A stretch of 50,649 nt of DNA from CAYSPU01 sp964432995 (GTDB taxonomy: Bacteria > Verrucomicrobiota > Verrucomicrobiia > Limisphaerales > JAHDYP01): positions 1-50,649 of the forward strand of contig CAYSPU010000005.1 in assembly GCA_964432995.1 (NCBI GenBank), written 5' to 3'. The translations under genes and the position numbers were made by a program. Position 1 is the stretch's first letter. Every line of letters begins with the position of its first letter. The notes under the pieces were generated by a model that did not search any database, was not told the DNA's origin, and saw only the letters and a program-made list of their open reading frames with translations. Positions 25,670 to 34,347 of the stretch are shown here, piece by piece.

Positions 25670-27757
25670 ATGAGTTCTGCCCCCCTGAGCCATTTCGAGA
25701 GACCGGAACGTGCCCGCGCGCATCGTCGCACCCCCTGCTGCTGCCATCCCGTCCGTCACGTGCTGCCGGCTTCGTCTTCGTTCACGCGCGGCGTTGGCTG
25801 CCTGTTCCTCTTGCTGGTGTTGCTCAGAACCCAGCAGGCTGAGGCGAGCCCCGACAACTACCTGTACCCGGGCGACGATCTGGGGGCGGTCTACACCCCC
25901 GAAGCTACGTCCCTCAAGCTCTGGGCACCCACAGCCAAGTCCGTAACCGTTTTGCTCTACGTGGGTGCCCAGTCGGCCGAAGTCCGTCCCATCCCCATGG
26001 TCTCGAGCAAGGATGGCATTTGGCACGTCGAGATCGAGGGCGACCAGGACGGCAAGTATTACCTGTTCGAGATCTCGCATCAGGAACCGGGAGCCGCGAA
26101 CCTCACCGTCCATCGCGTCAACGACCCCTATGCCCGTGGCAGCTCCGCCAACTCCGGGCGCACCCTGATCTACAACCCCCGGAACACGGACCCACCGGGC
26201 TGGTCCGAGGACCGCTATGTCACGCTGCGGCGCAATGTGGATGCCGTCCTCTACGAGGTGCATGTCCGTGACTTCTCGATCCACCGGGACTCCGGCACGG
26301 CGGATAGCCGTCGCGGGAAGTACCTGGGCCTGGTCCAGGAAGGCACGCACACGCCCTCAGGCGAATCGACCGGGATCGACCACTTGAAGGAACTCGGTGT
26401 TACGCATGTGCATCTCCTTCCGACCTTTGACTACGCCAACGGGGATGAGACCCAGTCAGTGGACCGATACACCTGGTATAACTGGGGCTATGATCCTGTG
26501 CTCTACAACACCCCCGAAGGTTCCTACGCATCCGTGGCCGATGGCACGGCGCGGCAACGCGAGTTCAAACTGATGGTCCAGGAGCTGCACAAGAACAACA
26601 TCGGGGTCATCTTCGATGCCGTCTATAACCACACCGCCGACACGGGCACGAACCCCGCATCCATTTTCGACAAGGTCGTGCCCCGGTATTACTACCGCTT
26701 CGACGCCGGAGGCGCCTATGGCAACGCGACCGGCTGCGGCAACGAAGTGGCATCGGAACGCCCCATGGTGCGGAAGTTCATCGTCGATTCGGTCAAATAC
26801 TGGATGACCGAGTATCACATCGACGGTTTCCGTTTCGATCTGATGGGCATCATGGACCGCGAGACGATGCAGGAGGTTTATCGCGAGGCGAAGAAGATCA
26901 ACCCCAGCGCCTTGATCTATGGTGAAGGTTGGCAGATGGAGCGCTTGTTGCCGCCCGAACGCATGATGACCCAGGCCAACGTCAAAGGCACCGGTATCGC
27001 GGCGTTCAACGACGGTATCCGGGACAACATCAAGGGTTCCATCTGGCAAGACGACGCCCAAGGCTTCGTGCAGGGAGCGCTCTCCGACGCGGCGGCCGCG
27101 CAGTTCCTTCTGAACATCAAGGGCCAAAACACCGATGGCGGCATCGAGGTCGTCACCCCGAATGAGACGATCAACTACGACTCGGCCCACGATGACCATT
27201 GTCTCTGGGACAAGCTCGTGCTTTCAACGGCTGGCCTGCCGGAGTCGCTCCGCGTTGACATGGACAAACTCGCGGCGGGCATCGTGCTCACGTCCCAGGG
27301 GGTGCCCTTCCTCCATGCGGGCGACGAGTTCCTACGTTCCAAGAACCGGGTGAAGAACAGCTTCAACTCGAATGATCCGCGCGTGAACCCCATCGATTGG
27401 GGACTGAAGACGGCGAACCGGGGCGTGTTCGACTTCTATCGCGGGATGATAGCGATTCGGAAAGCCCATCCGGCATTCCGGATGTCGGAGAAAGCGGATG
27501 TCGACCGTTCGCTGCAATTCACACCGGGCCTTCCGAAAACGACCGTAGCGTATCTCCTCCGCGACCATGCCAACGGGGACACCTGGAAGGACATTCTGGT
27601 CGTCTACAACGGCGGCACGAAGCCACAGGAACTGACAGTCCCGGGCACTTGGACGGTTGTGGCTAACGATCGGAAGGCCGGGTTGGAGCCACTGGGCACC
27701 CTGAGCGGCAAAGCCCGCGTGAACCCGGCTTCGTTGATTGTGGCGCACCGCGACTGA
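25670..27757 (+). CDS. pulA: Type I pullulanase-like glycoside hydrolase (GH13)
   Basis: The protein has a hydrophobic secretion signal (VGCLFLLLVLL before QAEASPDN), a CBM48-like N-terminal domain (TSLKLWAPTAKSVTVLLY), and the GH13 barrel with the type I pullulanase signature YNWGYDP. Catalytic motifs are visible: the nucleophile Asp in GFRFDLMG, the general acid Glu in YGEGW and the third acid in SAHDDH. A C-terminal beta domain follows. It should debranch alpha-1,6 linkages in pullulan or glycogen-type glucans outside the cytoplasm. I favour ATG at 25670, spaced after GAAAGG, over 25631. The gene is complete and undamaged, unlike its upstream neighbours. Confidence 0.88.
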   Translation: MSSAPLSHFERPERARAHRRTPCCCHPVRHVLPASSSFTRGVGCLFLLLVLLRTQQAEASPDNYLYPGDDLGAVYTPEATSLKLWAPTAKSVTVLLYVGAQSAEVRPIPMVSSKDGIWHVEIEGDQDGKYYLFEISHQEPGAANLTVHRVNDPYARGSSANSGRTLIYNPRNTDPPGWSEDRYVTLRRNVDAVLYEVHVRDFSIHRDSGTADSRRGKYLGLVQEGTHTPSGESTGIDHLKELGVTHVHLLPTFDYANGDETQSVDRYTWYNWGYDPVLYNTPEGSYASVADGTARQREFKLMVQELHKNNIGVIFDAVYNHTADTGTNPASIFDKVVPRYYYRFDAGGAYGNATGCGNEVASERPMVRKFIVDSVKYWMTEYHIDGFRFDLMGIMDRETMQEVYREAKKINPSALIYGEGWQMERLLPPERMMTQANVKGTGIAAFNDGIRDNIKGSIWQDDAQGFVQGALSDAAAAQFLLNIKGQNTDGGIEVVTPNETINYDSAHDDHCLWDKLVLSTAGLPESLRVDMDKLAAGIVLTSQGVPFLHAGDEFLRSKNRVKNSFNSNDPRVNPIDWGLKTANRGVFDFYRGMIAIRKAHPAFRMSEKADVDRSLQFTPGLPKTTVAYLLRDHANGDTWKDILVVYNGGTKPQELTVPGTWTVVANDRKAGLEPLGTLSGKARVNPASLIVAHRD

Positions 27758-27849
27758 GGTGACCAGGTTGTCGGCAACTCGGGCAGCGCACAGGTTGCCT
27801 GGAACGACCTCGCCCGGAAACCTCACGATGGATCGGCACTCAGGCAATG

Positions 27850-27880
27850 GGGTCAAACATCGACTGTTGACCTTGTGCCC
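27850..27880. repeat. REP-like palindrome, degenerate copy 2
   Basis: This 31-bp unit shares the start GGGTCAAACAT and the internal TTGAC with the copy at 16901-16932, and ends GTGCCC, so its palindrome is degraded. It lies between the pullulanase and a convergent broken gene. Confidence 0.55.
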
Positions 27881-27934
27881 TCGCCACGGCCAGCGATCCG
27901 GGACGCTCTGTTAGCGCCCCGGCCCCCGATGGCG

Positions 27935-28707
27935 TCACTCCATCGCCTCCCGCACGCGGCTCATCTCCCTCAAGGTCACGCACTCGATCTTCTCGTCCAC
28001 CGCGTAGCTGGTCTGTCCGGGGTACACCACCCACAAGCGATCCGGTCGGCCTCGATACCCTGCGTGTCTTTGAGCCCCGTGTAGTCGGTGTAGCCGTAAT
28101 TGGTGACCGCCTCGTCCACCCGATCACCCCGGAAATAGCTAGTGACGAAACTCTCCAGGTTGCCGTCGCGCCACGAGTACCACTGCCAGCCCACCTTGCT
28201 CCTGGGCACCGTCACGGTCGGGCAGCCTGCGAGCGCTGGAACGTGGTAGTCCCCGGCATCGCAGTTGGCGGCGTAAACGTGGCAAACGTCGCGGCCCATG
28301 TACTCCTGCATGAACCTGGCCGGAAAGCCGACCACCATTCCAGGGAGCGGCCAGTGGAGGTCGGCGAGGGTGAAGTCGTGCGGCAGATCGGTGGCGGCGA
28401 CGGCGCGGGCGAAGTCCTCGCGCTCGAAGAACACCGTCACACGGTGCCGGATGACCTTATACGGGATGCCGTGGGCGGTGATCTCGGTCGGGATCGGCGC
28501 CTCGCCCAAGTGCTCCTTCACGCGACCCTGTCCCAGGAGCAGGAACAACCCGGCAGACACGCACTTGGTCGAGTGGTAGCCCCGCGGGGCCTGGAATCGG
28601 CGCGGCTCCAGGATCGGCTCCAGCGGCGTGCCCCGGATGAAGTCGGCGTGGGCGGCGAGGCACTCGTTGGTGCCTGCGGGTTGCAGGTGGTCGAGCTGAG
28701 CGATCAC
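27935..28707 (-). pseudogene. Hypothetical protein with C-terminal frameshift
   Basis: From GTG at 28707 a protein-like frame runs through AQLDHLQPAGTNECLAAHAD, HSTKCVSAGLFLLLGQGR, and VTNYGYTDYTGLKDTQGIEA. It then ends in low-quality sequence at 27976. One base out of phase, a coherent C-terminus continues from about 28035 (LWVVYPGQTSYAVDEKIE, then CVTLREMSRVREAME) to a stop at 27935. A single-base indel near 28030-28045 joins both into about 257 residues. This is a recent mutation or a sequencing error. I do not recognise the family. Confidence 0.6.
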
Positions 28708-28828
28708 GAGCGCAAGCTTCGCAGAAACGCGCCGGAAGCCGGAATGGCTGCGCAGCCCCCTATTGGCCCGATCGCAAGCTGCCACGTAGCGCCAACCGCT
28801 GAGGCGAACGTCCCTGCGGGCAGGCCAC

Positions 28829-28856
28829 TTGTGATGTCACCGTTCTGGGGTATAAA
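28829..28856 (+). promoter_or_regulatory. Candidate sigma-70-like promoter
   Basis: TTGTGA and TATAAA are separated by 16 bp immediately upstream of the dienelactone hydrolase gene. A start about 7 bp downstream would nearly coincide with the ATG at 28864, implying a leaderless message, although AGAGG there could also be a ribosome-binding site. Weak evidence. Confidence 0.3.
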
Positions 28857-28863
28857 GAGGACC

Positions 28864-29640
28864 ATGCGAATTGGACTGCTGCTGATCCCCGCGCTCCTGG
28901 CCTCCTTGAGCGCCCGAGCCGAACTGGTTTCCAAGGCCGTGGAATACAAACAAGGCGACACCGTCCTTGAGGGCTACTCGGTGTACGACAATGCCACTCA
29001 GGGAAAGCGGCCCGGTGTGCTGGTCGTCCACCAATGGCAGGGGCTCGGGGCCTACGAGAAGAAGCGGGCCGAGATGCTGGCCGCGCTTGGCTACAACGTG
29101 CTCGCCGTGGATATCTACGGCAAGGGCATACGCCCGGACAACCCCAGAGACGCGGGGGCCGAGGCAGGCAAGTTCAAGGACAACCGGCCTTTGCTCCGGG
29201 CGCGGATCCGGGCCGGTCTGGATGTGCTGACCCGGCATGAACTCACCGACCCCAAACGGATCGCCGCCATCGGCTACTGTTTCGGCGGCACCACCGTTCT
29301 GGAGCTGGCGCGCAGCGGAGCCGACCTCGCCGGAGTGGTGAGTTTTCACGGGGGCTTGAGCAGCCCGACGCCCGGCGACGCCAAGAACATCAAGGCGAAG
29401 GTGCTGGCTTTGCACGGGGCCGACGACCCGTTTGTGCCTGCTGCGGAGGTCGCAGCGTTCGAGGACGAAATGCGCCGAGGCGGGGTGGACTGGCAGTTGA
29501 TCGCCTACGGAGGCGCGGTTCACTCCTTCACCCACTGGGACGCGGGCAGCGACAACTCCAAGGGCGCGGCCTACAACGAGCGGGCCGATAAGCGCTCTTG
29601 GGAGGCGATGAAGCAGTTCTTTGCTGAGCTGTTCAGGTAA
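28864..29640 (+). CDS. Exported dienelactone hydrolase family protein
   Basis: The 258-residue protein starts with a signal peptide (RIGLLLIPALLASLSARA) and has the alpha/beta hydrolase fold of dienelactone hydrolases. The catalytic triad is visible as C139 in GYCFGG, D187 in LHGADDPF and H220 in GGAVHSFTH. A longer open frame begins at 28243, but its first 207 codons lie antisense to the upstream pseudogene. DLH enzymes hydrolyse lactones or esters; this exported form has no assigned substrate. Its stop codon lies immediately before a fragment of an unrelated dioxygenase gene. Confidence 0.88.
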   Translation: MRIGLLLIPALLASLSARAELVSKAVEYKQGDTVLEGYSVYDNATQGKRPGVLVVHQWQGLGAYEKKRAEMLAALGYNVLAVDIYGKGIRPDNPRDAGAEAGKFKDNRPLLRARIRAGLDVLTRHELTDPKRIAAIGYCFGGTTVLELARSGADLAGVVSFHGGLSSPTPGDAKNIKAKVLALHGADDPFVPAAEVAAFEDEMRRGGVDWQLIAYGGAVHSFTHWDAGSDNSKGAAYNERADKRSWEAMKQFFAELFR

Positions 29641-29641
29641 G

Positions 29642-29818
29642 GCCCTCATCGACTACACCAAGCTGGGCCGGCCGGCGCGGCTGGCAGTGCCCACGCTCGA
29701 CCACTACCTGCCACTGTTCTACGTGCTGGGAGCGCAGGACAAGGCAGACAGCGTGAGCTTCTTTGCCGACAAGGTGACGCTGGGGTCGATGCCGATGCGG
29801 TCTGTGAGGCTGAGCTAA
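29642..29818 (+). pseudogene. ygiD: C-terminal fragment of a YgiD/DODA-type dioxygenase
   Basis: The frame ALIDYTKLGRPARLAVPTLD, then HYLPLFYVLGAQD, and the ending KVTLGSMPMRSVRLS match the last about 58 residues of 4,5-DOPA extradiol dioxygenase family proteins (LigB-like). These normally have about 260 residues. The N-terminal 200 residues, including the metal-binding histidines, are absent. The fragment begins exactly after the stop of the dienelactone hydrolase gene, as expected from a deletion that joined two genes. It cannot be functional as it stands. Confidence 0.75.
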
Positions 29819-29819
29819 T

Positions 29820-30605
29820 TCACAGGGCAGCCTCCCCCGCAGCCCAGCGATAGACGTTCCGCAGAACAATGGTGCCATCCGCAAGCGTGTAGGGACGAAC
29901 CGCTTCACCAACAATGTGACGCAGCCGGTCTGGTCCCACGGCCTGCAAAGCCGGTTGGTAGTTTCCAGCCGAACTTTGCGCTCGCCAGAACGCCTCGAAA
30001 TCCGGGTAGCGGAAGTCGCACTGGCTGCCTCCCTCGGCCACCACCGTGAACCCTGCTTCGCTTACCAGATTCGCCAGCACCCCGTCCGCCGACCATGCAA
30101 ATGGCCCGCCGCCGGTGGGACGCTGCGGCATGGCGCTGGCCACGGCGGCAAACACATCCCGCATCTCAACCTGCTCCGGTCTGCCCCACGACGTGACAGC
30201 CACCCGCCCGCCGGGCCGGACCACCCGGCGCAACTCGCGCATCGCCTGCCGGATGTCCTCCGCAAAGATGACGGAGTTAGCCGCTAGAGCAGCGTCGAAG
30301 TGCCCATCGGGAAACGGAAGTTTCTCAAGGTCGCCGTGGACAAGTTGAGCCTGCGGCAGCCGTTCGTGGGCGATGGCCAGCAGGTCGTTGCTCGCGTCGA
30401 AGCCGGTGACCTCCCAACCAAGGGCGGCGGCGAGCACGCACGCTCCGCCGCCACCGCACCCGGCGTCGAGGAAGCGCATCCCCGGCTTCACTCCCAGCGC
30501 CGCGAGCGTGTCCTGCCAGAGGGGGCGGCAGAACGGCTCCTGCAATTCCGCCCAGTCACGCGGGGCCGCGCTCCACAGTTGGCCTTGTCGTTCACCTGAT
30601 GCCAT
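29820..30605 (-). CDS. Class I SAM-dependent methyltransferase
   Basis: The 261-residue protein has the Methyltransf_11 layout: motif I LDAGCGGGGACVLA (about residues 46-59), the acidic end of beta 2 in VTGFDASNDLL, the motif DLEKLPFPDGHFDAALAANS and the post-motif region LRRVVRPGGRVAVTSWG. The C-terminal half has the DFEAFWRAQ and LADGTIVLRNVYRWA elements seen in small-molecule methyltransferases. It is cytosolic. Its stop lies 1 bp from the end of the convergent YgiD fragment. The substrate is unknown. Confidence 0.88.
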   Translation of the reverse strand: MASGERQGQLWSAAPRDWAELQEPFCRPLWQDTLAALGVKPGMRFLDAGCGGGGACVLAAALGWEVTGFDASNDLLAIAHERLPQAQLVHGDLEKLPFPDGHFDAALAANSVIFAEDIRQAMRELRRVVRPGGRVAVTSWGRPEQVEMRDVFAAVASAMPQRPTGGGPFAWSADGVLANLVSEAGFTVVAEGGSQCDFRYPDFEAFWRAQSSAGNYQPALQAVGPDRLRHIVGEAVRPYTLADGTIVLRNVYRWAAGEAAL

Positions 30606-30809
30606 AACGAGAGCGGATGTTCGCGAACTTGCGGGTATGGCGTCAATCGGGTTGGTGCCACGGCGACCGTTGCATACATCGCGATAGAGATTCGGCTAGC
30701 GAAGCCAAGGCGCAGAAGTCCCGCCGAAGCGAACAGAAGCGACAACGATACCTGGATCGCTTCTCAGTGGTGCATTGATGGTGCCGTCGCGACGAGGCAG
30801 AATGCCGCC

Positions 30810-32198
30810 ATGAAGCGCATGGCGCAGGTCTCGTATGGAATGGCTCTTGCCGGGTTTGCCTGGGTGATCTCGATCGCAACGGTGGTTGAGCCGCTGCTGG
30901 CTGCGACTGCGCCGCCCCCAGCGTTCCCCCTGCAAGTCAGCGAGAACCACCGCTACCTGGTCGATCAGCAGGGCCAGCCCTTCTTCGTCATGGGCGACAC
31001 GCCGTGGTTCGTTCAGAAGCTCAAGATCGACGATGTGCGGATGCTCATGGACGACCGGCTGGCCAAGGGCTTCAACACGCTCTTTCTGGAAATCCTCGAC
31101 GACAGCCGCATCCCCTCCCAGGACGGCTACGGGAACGTGGCGTTCCAACCCGACACCGACATCACCGGGCCGGTGGAACCGTATTGGCGCTACGCCGAGC
31201 AGGTCATGGACGAGGCGGAGAAGCGGGGCCTGTTCGTCATCATGTCGGAGCTGTGGTACGGCGCGGGAGAGGGCCTGTGGATGCACCATGTAAAGCCCGA
31301 CAACGCCAGGGTCTATGGCGCGTTCATCGGCAAGCGGTTCGCCCGGTTCAAGAACCTGATGTGGATGCACGCCGGAGACCGGAACCCCGACGCCAACCTC
31401 CTCGAATGCACTCGCGTCCTGGCCCGCGAAATCGCCGCTGCCGCGCCCCGCCATCTCCACACGGTCCACAACGCTCACGAGTACGCCAGCGCCCGATTCC
31501 ACCACGAAGATGCCTGGCTCGATGTGAACATGGGCTACACCTACGGCGCGGCCTACCTGCACATCCTGCCGGAGTACCAGCGGACCAACCCTGTGCGGCC
31601 CGTGATCCTGGGTGAAACCGGCTACGAGGGCGAACCCAACGCCATCGAACTGCTGCCGGACGCGAAGAAGGGCGATCTCTGGAATCCCTACCGTATCCGT
31701 CGCAACGCTTGGTGGGCCGTGCTTTCGGGGGCGCAAGGCTACTGCGCGGGCACGCGGCTGTGGCGCTGGGAGGCCAACTGGCGCGAGGTCATGCAGGCCC
31801 GTTCCACGGTGGAAGCGCCGAACATCCTCAAGCTCCTCCAGACGCCGGAGTGGTGGAAGCTCGTGCCGGACGCCAAACACGAGTTCGTCACGTCGGGCTT
31901 CGGGGAATGGAAGAAGGCCGACTATGCCACAGCGGCGCTGGCCTCGGACGGCAGTTGCGGGGTGGTGTATTTGCCGACCACACGGACGTTCAGCGTGGAT
32001 ATGACCAGGCTGCGTGCTCCGGTCTCCGCGACTTGGTTTGATCCGTCCAGTGCTGGCCGGAAGGCGGTCGAGGGTTCGCCTTGGGAGAACAAGGGCGAGC
32101 GCCGCTTCGTCGTGCCGGGCAAGAATGCCGTTGGTGATGAAGACTGGGTGCTGGTGCTGCAAACCCAGGCATCTCGAAAGACCGATGCCACTCGATAG
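30810..32198 (+). CDS. Secreted DUF4038 apiosidase-like glycoside hydrolase
   Basis: The 462-residue protein has a signal peptide (ALAGFAWVISIATVVEPLLAA) and a TIM-barrel of the DUF4038 (apiosidase-like, GH140-type) family. Family motifs are FFVMGDTPWF, the long loop FNTLFLEILDD, RFKNLMWMHAGDRNP (acid/base candidate Asp) and PVILGETGYEG (nucleophile candidate Glu). The C-terminal 90 residues resemble the collagen-binding-like domain that follows in this family (TFSVDMTRLRAPVSATWFDP). It probably attacks plant cell wall side chains outside the cell. Directly after the stop, coding sequence of another gene begins on the opposite strand. Confidence 0.82.
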   Translation: MKRMAQVSYGMALAGFAWVISIATVVEPLLAATAPPPAFPLQVSENHRYLVDQQGQPFFVMGDTPWFVQKLKIDDVRMLMDDRLAKGFNTLFLEILDDSRIPSQDGYGNVAFQPDTDITGPVEPYWRYAEQVMDEAEKRGLFVIMSELWYGAGEGLWMHHVKPDNARVYGAFIGKRFARFKNLMWMHAGDRNPDANLLECTRVLAREIAAAAPRHLHTVHNAHEYASARFHHEDAWLDVNMGYTYGAAYLHILPEYQRTNPVRPVILGETGYEGEPNAIELLPDAKKGDLWNPYRIRRNAWWAVLSGAQGYCAGTRLWRWEANWREVMQARSTVEAPNILKLLQTPEWWKLVPDAKHEFVTSGFGEWKKADYATAALASDGSCGVVYLPTTRTFSVDMTRLRAPVSATWFDPSSAGRKAVEGSPWENKGERRFVVPGKNAVGDEDWVLVLQTQASRKTDATR

Positions 32199-32202
32199 AC
32201 GA

Positions 32203-32672
32203 AGATGACCGGTGTACTTCGCAGCCCACCGGGCCGCAGAGCTGTCCACCTTTGACAGGTCTGCCCCGCTGCCGGGTTTGGCCGGGTCGTAGTCGTTCTT
32301 GTTGAATTGGACGCCCTTGCCGTCCGTGGTCGTACGTGGCCAGCGGGCGTAGATGTACAGTTGCACATCGGGATTCTGCTTCGCCGCGAGAGCCGCCAGT
32401 CCGAGGATGAGCGCGGCATCGCCCAGGTCCTCGCCCTTGTCGCTCTTGCCATGCAACTGGCGATCGAAGGGCTGGAGCGACACCGCGTCCCAGGCAAACT
32501 CGCCCAGCGCCTTGGGCCAGGTTCCAAAAGGCTCCTCCCGGAAGCCGTCGTTCGGATGGTTGTAGAGCCATTCCAGCGGCGCTCCGGGGATCATCTGTCG
32601 GCCCCAAGTGAGCTTCACTCCCCGCGTGGCGGCGAGTTTGGCCAGCTCGCCGTAGCGGATCGTGTCGGTGAC
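32203..32672 (-). pseudogene. Internal gene fragment, SGNH/DUF4886-like at best
   Basis: After a TGA at 32673-32675 the frame reads VTDTIRYGELAKLAATRGVK, then LTWGRQMIPGAPLEW, FAWDAVSLQPFDRQL and QNPDVQLYIYARWPRT, with good coding character until about 32203. Beyond that the frame is merely antisense to the DUF4038 gene. The W-D-A-V-x-L-Q pattern followed by a sugar-esterase-like strand recalls DUF4886/SGNH-type proteins, but the match is loose. No start or native end is visible, so it looks truncated at both ends. Confidence 0.5.
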
Positions 32673-33139
32673 TCACGCCACTTCAGGTACTCCAGCACCA
32701 TCGCGTTGGGCTCCTTGCCTTGGTAGTGCGTGCTCTTTCCGTTCCGCAGCCAAATGACCCGAAATGGCGGACCCTTCTCCTTGAACTGCGCTTTCACCAG
32801 ATCCTTTGGGTCCGCCTTCCAGTCGATCTCCACCCGCTGCTGCAGGTCCTCGATCGTGTCACGAGGCCGAAACTCGGCGATCACTGTGCCGTCCAGATTG
32901 GTGGACACCGTACCCTTGTACGCCTCATCGCTGGTGACACGAAGGTCCTCCCAGCTCCGTGGCCACGCGCCGTTGTGCTTCTCCATGTGGTCGATGACCA
33001 GGTCAGCCGTCCACCAGACCGCGTAGGCGTTGGGAATGACGACGTGACCGGCCTGATAGGCGGCGTAGGCGATGAAGCCCACCACAGCAACAACGGTAGC
33101 GCTTACGGAGCCGATGATGATGCGGGTTCGTCGCGTCAT
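32615..33139 (-). CDS. Membrane-anchored hypothetical protein, 3' end disrupted
   Basis: The 174-residue frame opens MTRRTRIIIGSVSATVVAVV with a single N-terminal membrane anchor (about 7-29). A soluble domain follows with ADLVIDHMEKHNGAWPRSWE and VIAEFRPRDTIEDLQQRVEI. The last 23 residues (after LEYLKWRE) overlap the coherent frame of the neighbouring gene fragment and are Ser/Pro/Arg-rich, so the native end was probably lost at a junction near 32680. I do not recognise the family beyond its resemblance to short anchored proteins of planctomycetes and verrucomicrobia. Confidence 0.6.
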   Translation of the reverse strand: MTRRTRIIIGSVSATVVAVVGFIAYAAYQAGHVVIPNAYAVWWTADLVIDHMEKHNGAWPRSWEDLRVTSDEAYKGTVSTNLDGTVIAEFRPRDTIEDLQQRVEIDWKADPKDLVKAQFKEKGPPFRVIWLRNGKSTHYQGKEPNAMVLEYLKWRESPTRSATASWPNSPPRGE

Positions 33140-33160
33140 GGTGTGTCGCCAACTCAGGTG

Positions 33161-33781
33161 CTAGAGCCTCGGGTCAACCGGTTCGCTCTCCAAGGCCAGC
33201 ACACCGAACACGCACTCGTGAACACGGCGCAGCGGTTCCCGGCGAACGAACCGTTCCAGCGCCTCGATGCCGAGCGCGAACTCGCGGATCGCAAGCGATC
33301 GTTTGGACGACAGTCCCCTTGACCGCAGACGCTCCAGATTCTCCGGGGCAGTGTACTCGGGGCCGTAAATGATGCGGAGGTATTCTCGCCCACGGCACTT
33401 GACCGCAGGCTGTGCCAAGCCCCGCCTGCTCCGGGCGATGAAATCCATTGGCTTGACCACCATGCCTTCCCCACCCGCTGCCGTCAGTTCCTCCCACCAC
33501 CCGATGCCCTCCGACTGGCTGGCCTTGTCCGTGACATCCACAATCTTGAACGGCGTGGCCATCAGCAGGCTGCTGTCCGCGCCGCAGAGCTTGGCCAGCG
33601 TGTTCATGTGCCAGATGTGATCCTTGTCCACATGGACACGCCCTTCGGTGGCGAGCAGGTGGAACGGAGCGATCTTCAGATCGCCAACGGACTTCACCGG
33701 CCAACAGTAGCGCTGGTAAGCTTCCACATACTGATTCGCCATCGTCTGCCGATCGCGGTAGCGACTCAGAAGGTCGGCAAC
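33161..33781 (-). pseudogene. pnkp: Pnkp C-terminal fragment (ligase/adenylyltransferase end)
   Basis: The frame, open from about 33781, reads VADLLSRYRDRQTMANQYVE, then YQRYCWPVKSVGDLKIAPFH and the ligase motif GGEGMVVKPMDF, then KCRGREYLRIIYGPEY. This matches the last 200 or so residues of bacterial polynucleotide kinase-phosphatase (Pnkp), whose C-terminal third is an RNA ligase-type adenylyltransferase. The adenylated-lysine motif and the entire phosphatase domain are missing. The fragment directly abuts the kinase domain but is out of frame with it, so the two lie in one internally deleted gene. Confidence 0.82.
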
Positions 33782-34347
33782 GTCTGATCGCCGATGATGT
33801 CGAAGGGGCCATGCTCGTGTTTGAGGTTGTTCCAGAGCGGTTGGCGCTCGATCACCGCCGCGTCAACCTCGTCCGGCGCGGACAGCACGAAGACATGCCG
33901 GAATCCCTCCCTCTCCAACCCGCGCAGCCACCGCCGCATCTGCTGGGTCTGCTGACGGATCACATGCGGACCAAAATCACGGTCTGACCGGTCACGGTTA
34001 CGGTCGTGGCAGATTCGCTCGGGCACGTTGAAAACAATGGCCACGGGCAGGCAGTGGAAGTCTCGGGCCAGTTGAACCAGGGGCTTCCGGGCTTCCGGCT
34101 GCACGTTGGTCGCGTCCACCACGGTCAGTTTACCTGCGGCCAGCCGCTTCCGGGCGATGAAGTGCAGAACCTCAAAGGCATCGGTCGTCGCCGCCTGGTC
34201 GTTTTCATCATCCGACACCAGACCCCGGCAATAGTCCGAGGACAGGGTTTCGGTCGGTTTGAAGTGCTTCCGGGCGAAGCTGGACTTACCCGAGCCCGAG
34301 GGGCCAATCAGTACGACCAGCGCCAGTTCTGGAATCGTTAGCTTCAT
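33766..34347 (-). pseudogene. pnkp: Pnkp N-terminal kinase domain, truncated
   Basis: The 193-residue frame is the P-loop kinase domain of bacterial Pnkp, with Walker A GPSGSGKSS at residues 15-23, LSSDYCRGLVSDDENDQAAT and VVDATNVQPEARKPL. Full Pnkp is about 850 residues (kinase, metallophosphatase, ligase). Here the frame reaches GPFDIIGD, exactly where the phosphatase domain would begin with the usual GDVHG metal motif, and then changes to QTLPTF and a stop. The kinase fold alone might still be active on RNA 5' ends; the repair function as a whole is lost. The start overlaps the upstream stop (ATGA). Confidence 0.85.

Noticed and set aside
28243..28863. N-terminal extension of the dienelactone hydrolase frame
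   Set aside because: It runs antisense to the frameshifted gene and precedes a clean signal peptide at 28864.
30696..32618. 640-residue minus-strand frame
   Set aside because: Only the first ~140 codons look coding (reported as a fragment); the rest is antisense to the DUF4038 gene.
33766..34347. Kinase domain considered as a stand-alone AAA_33 kinase gene
   Set aside because: It ends in GPFDIIGD, the exact start of the Pnkp phosphatase domain, and the Pnkp ligase end follows directly, so it is a truncated Pnkp.
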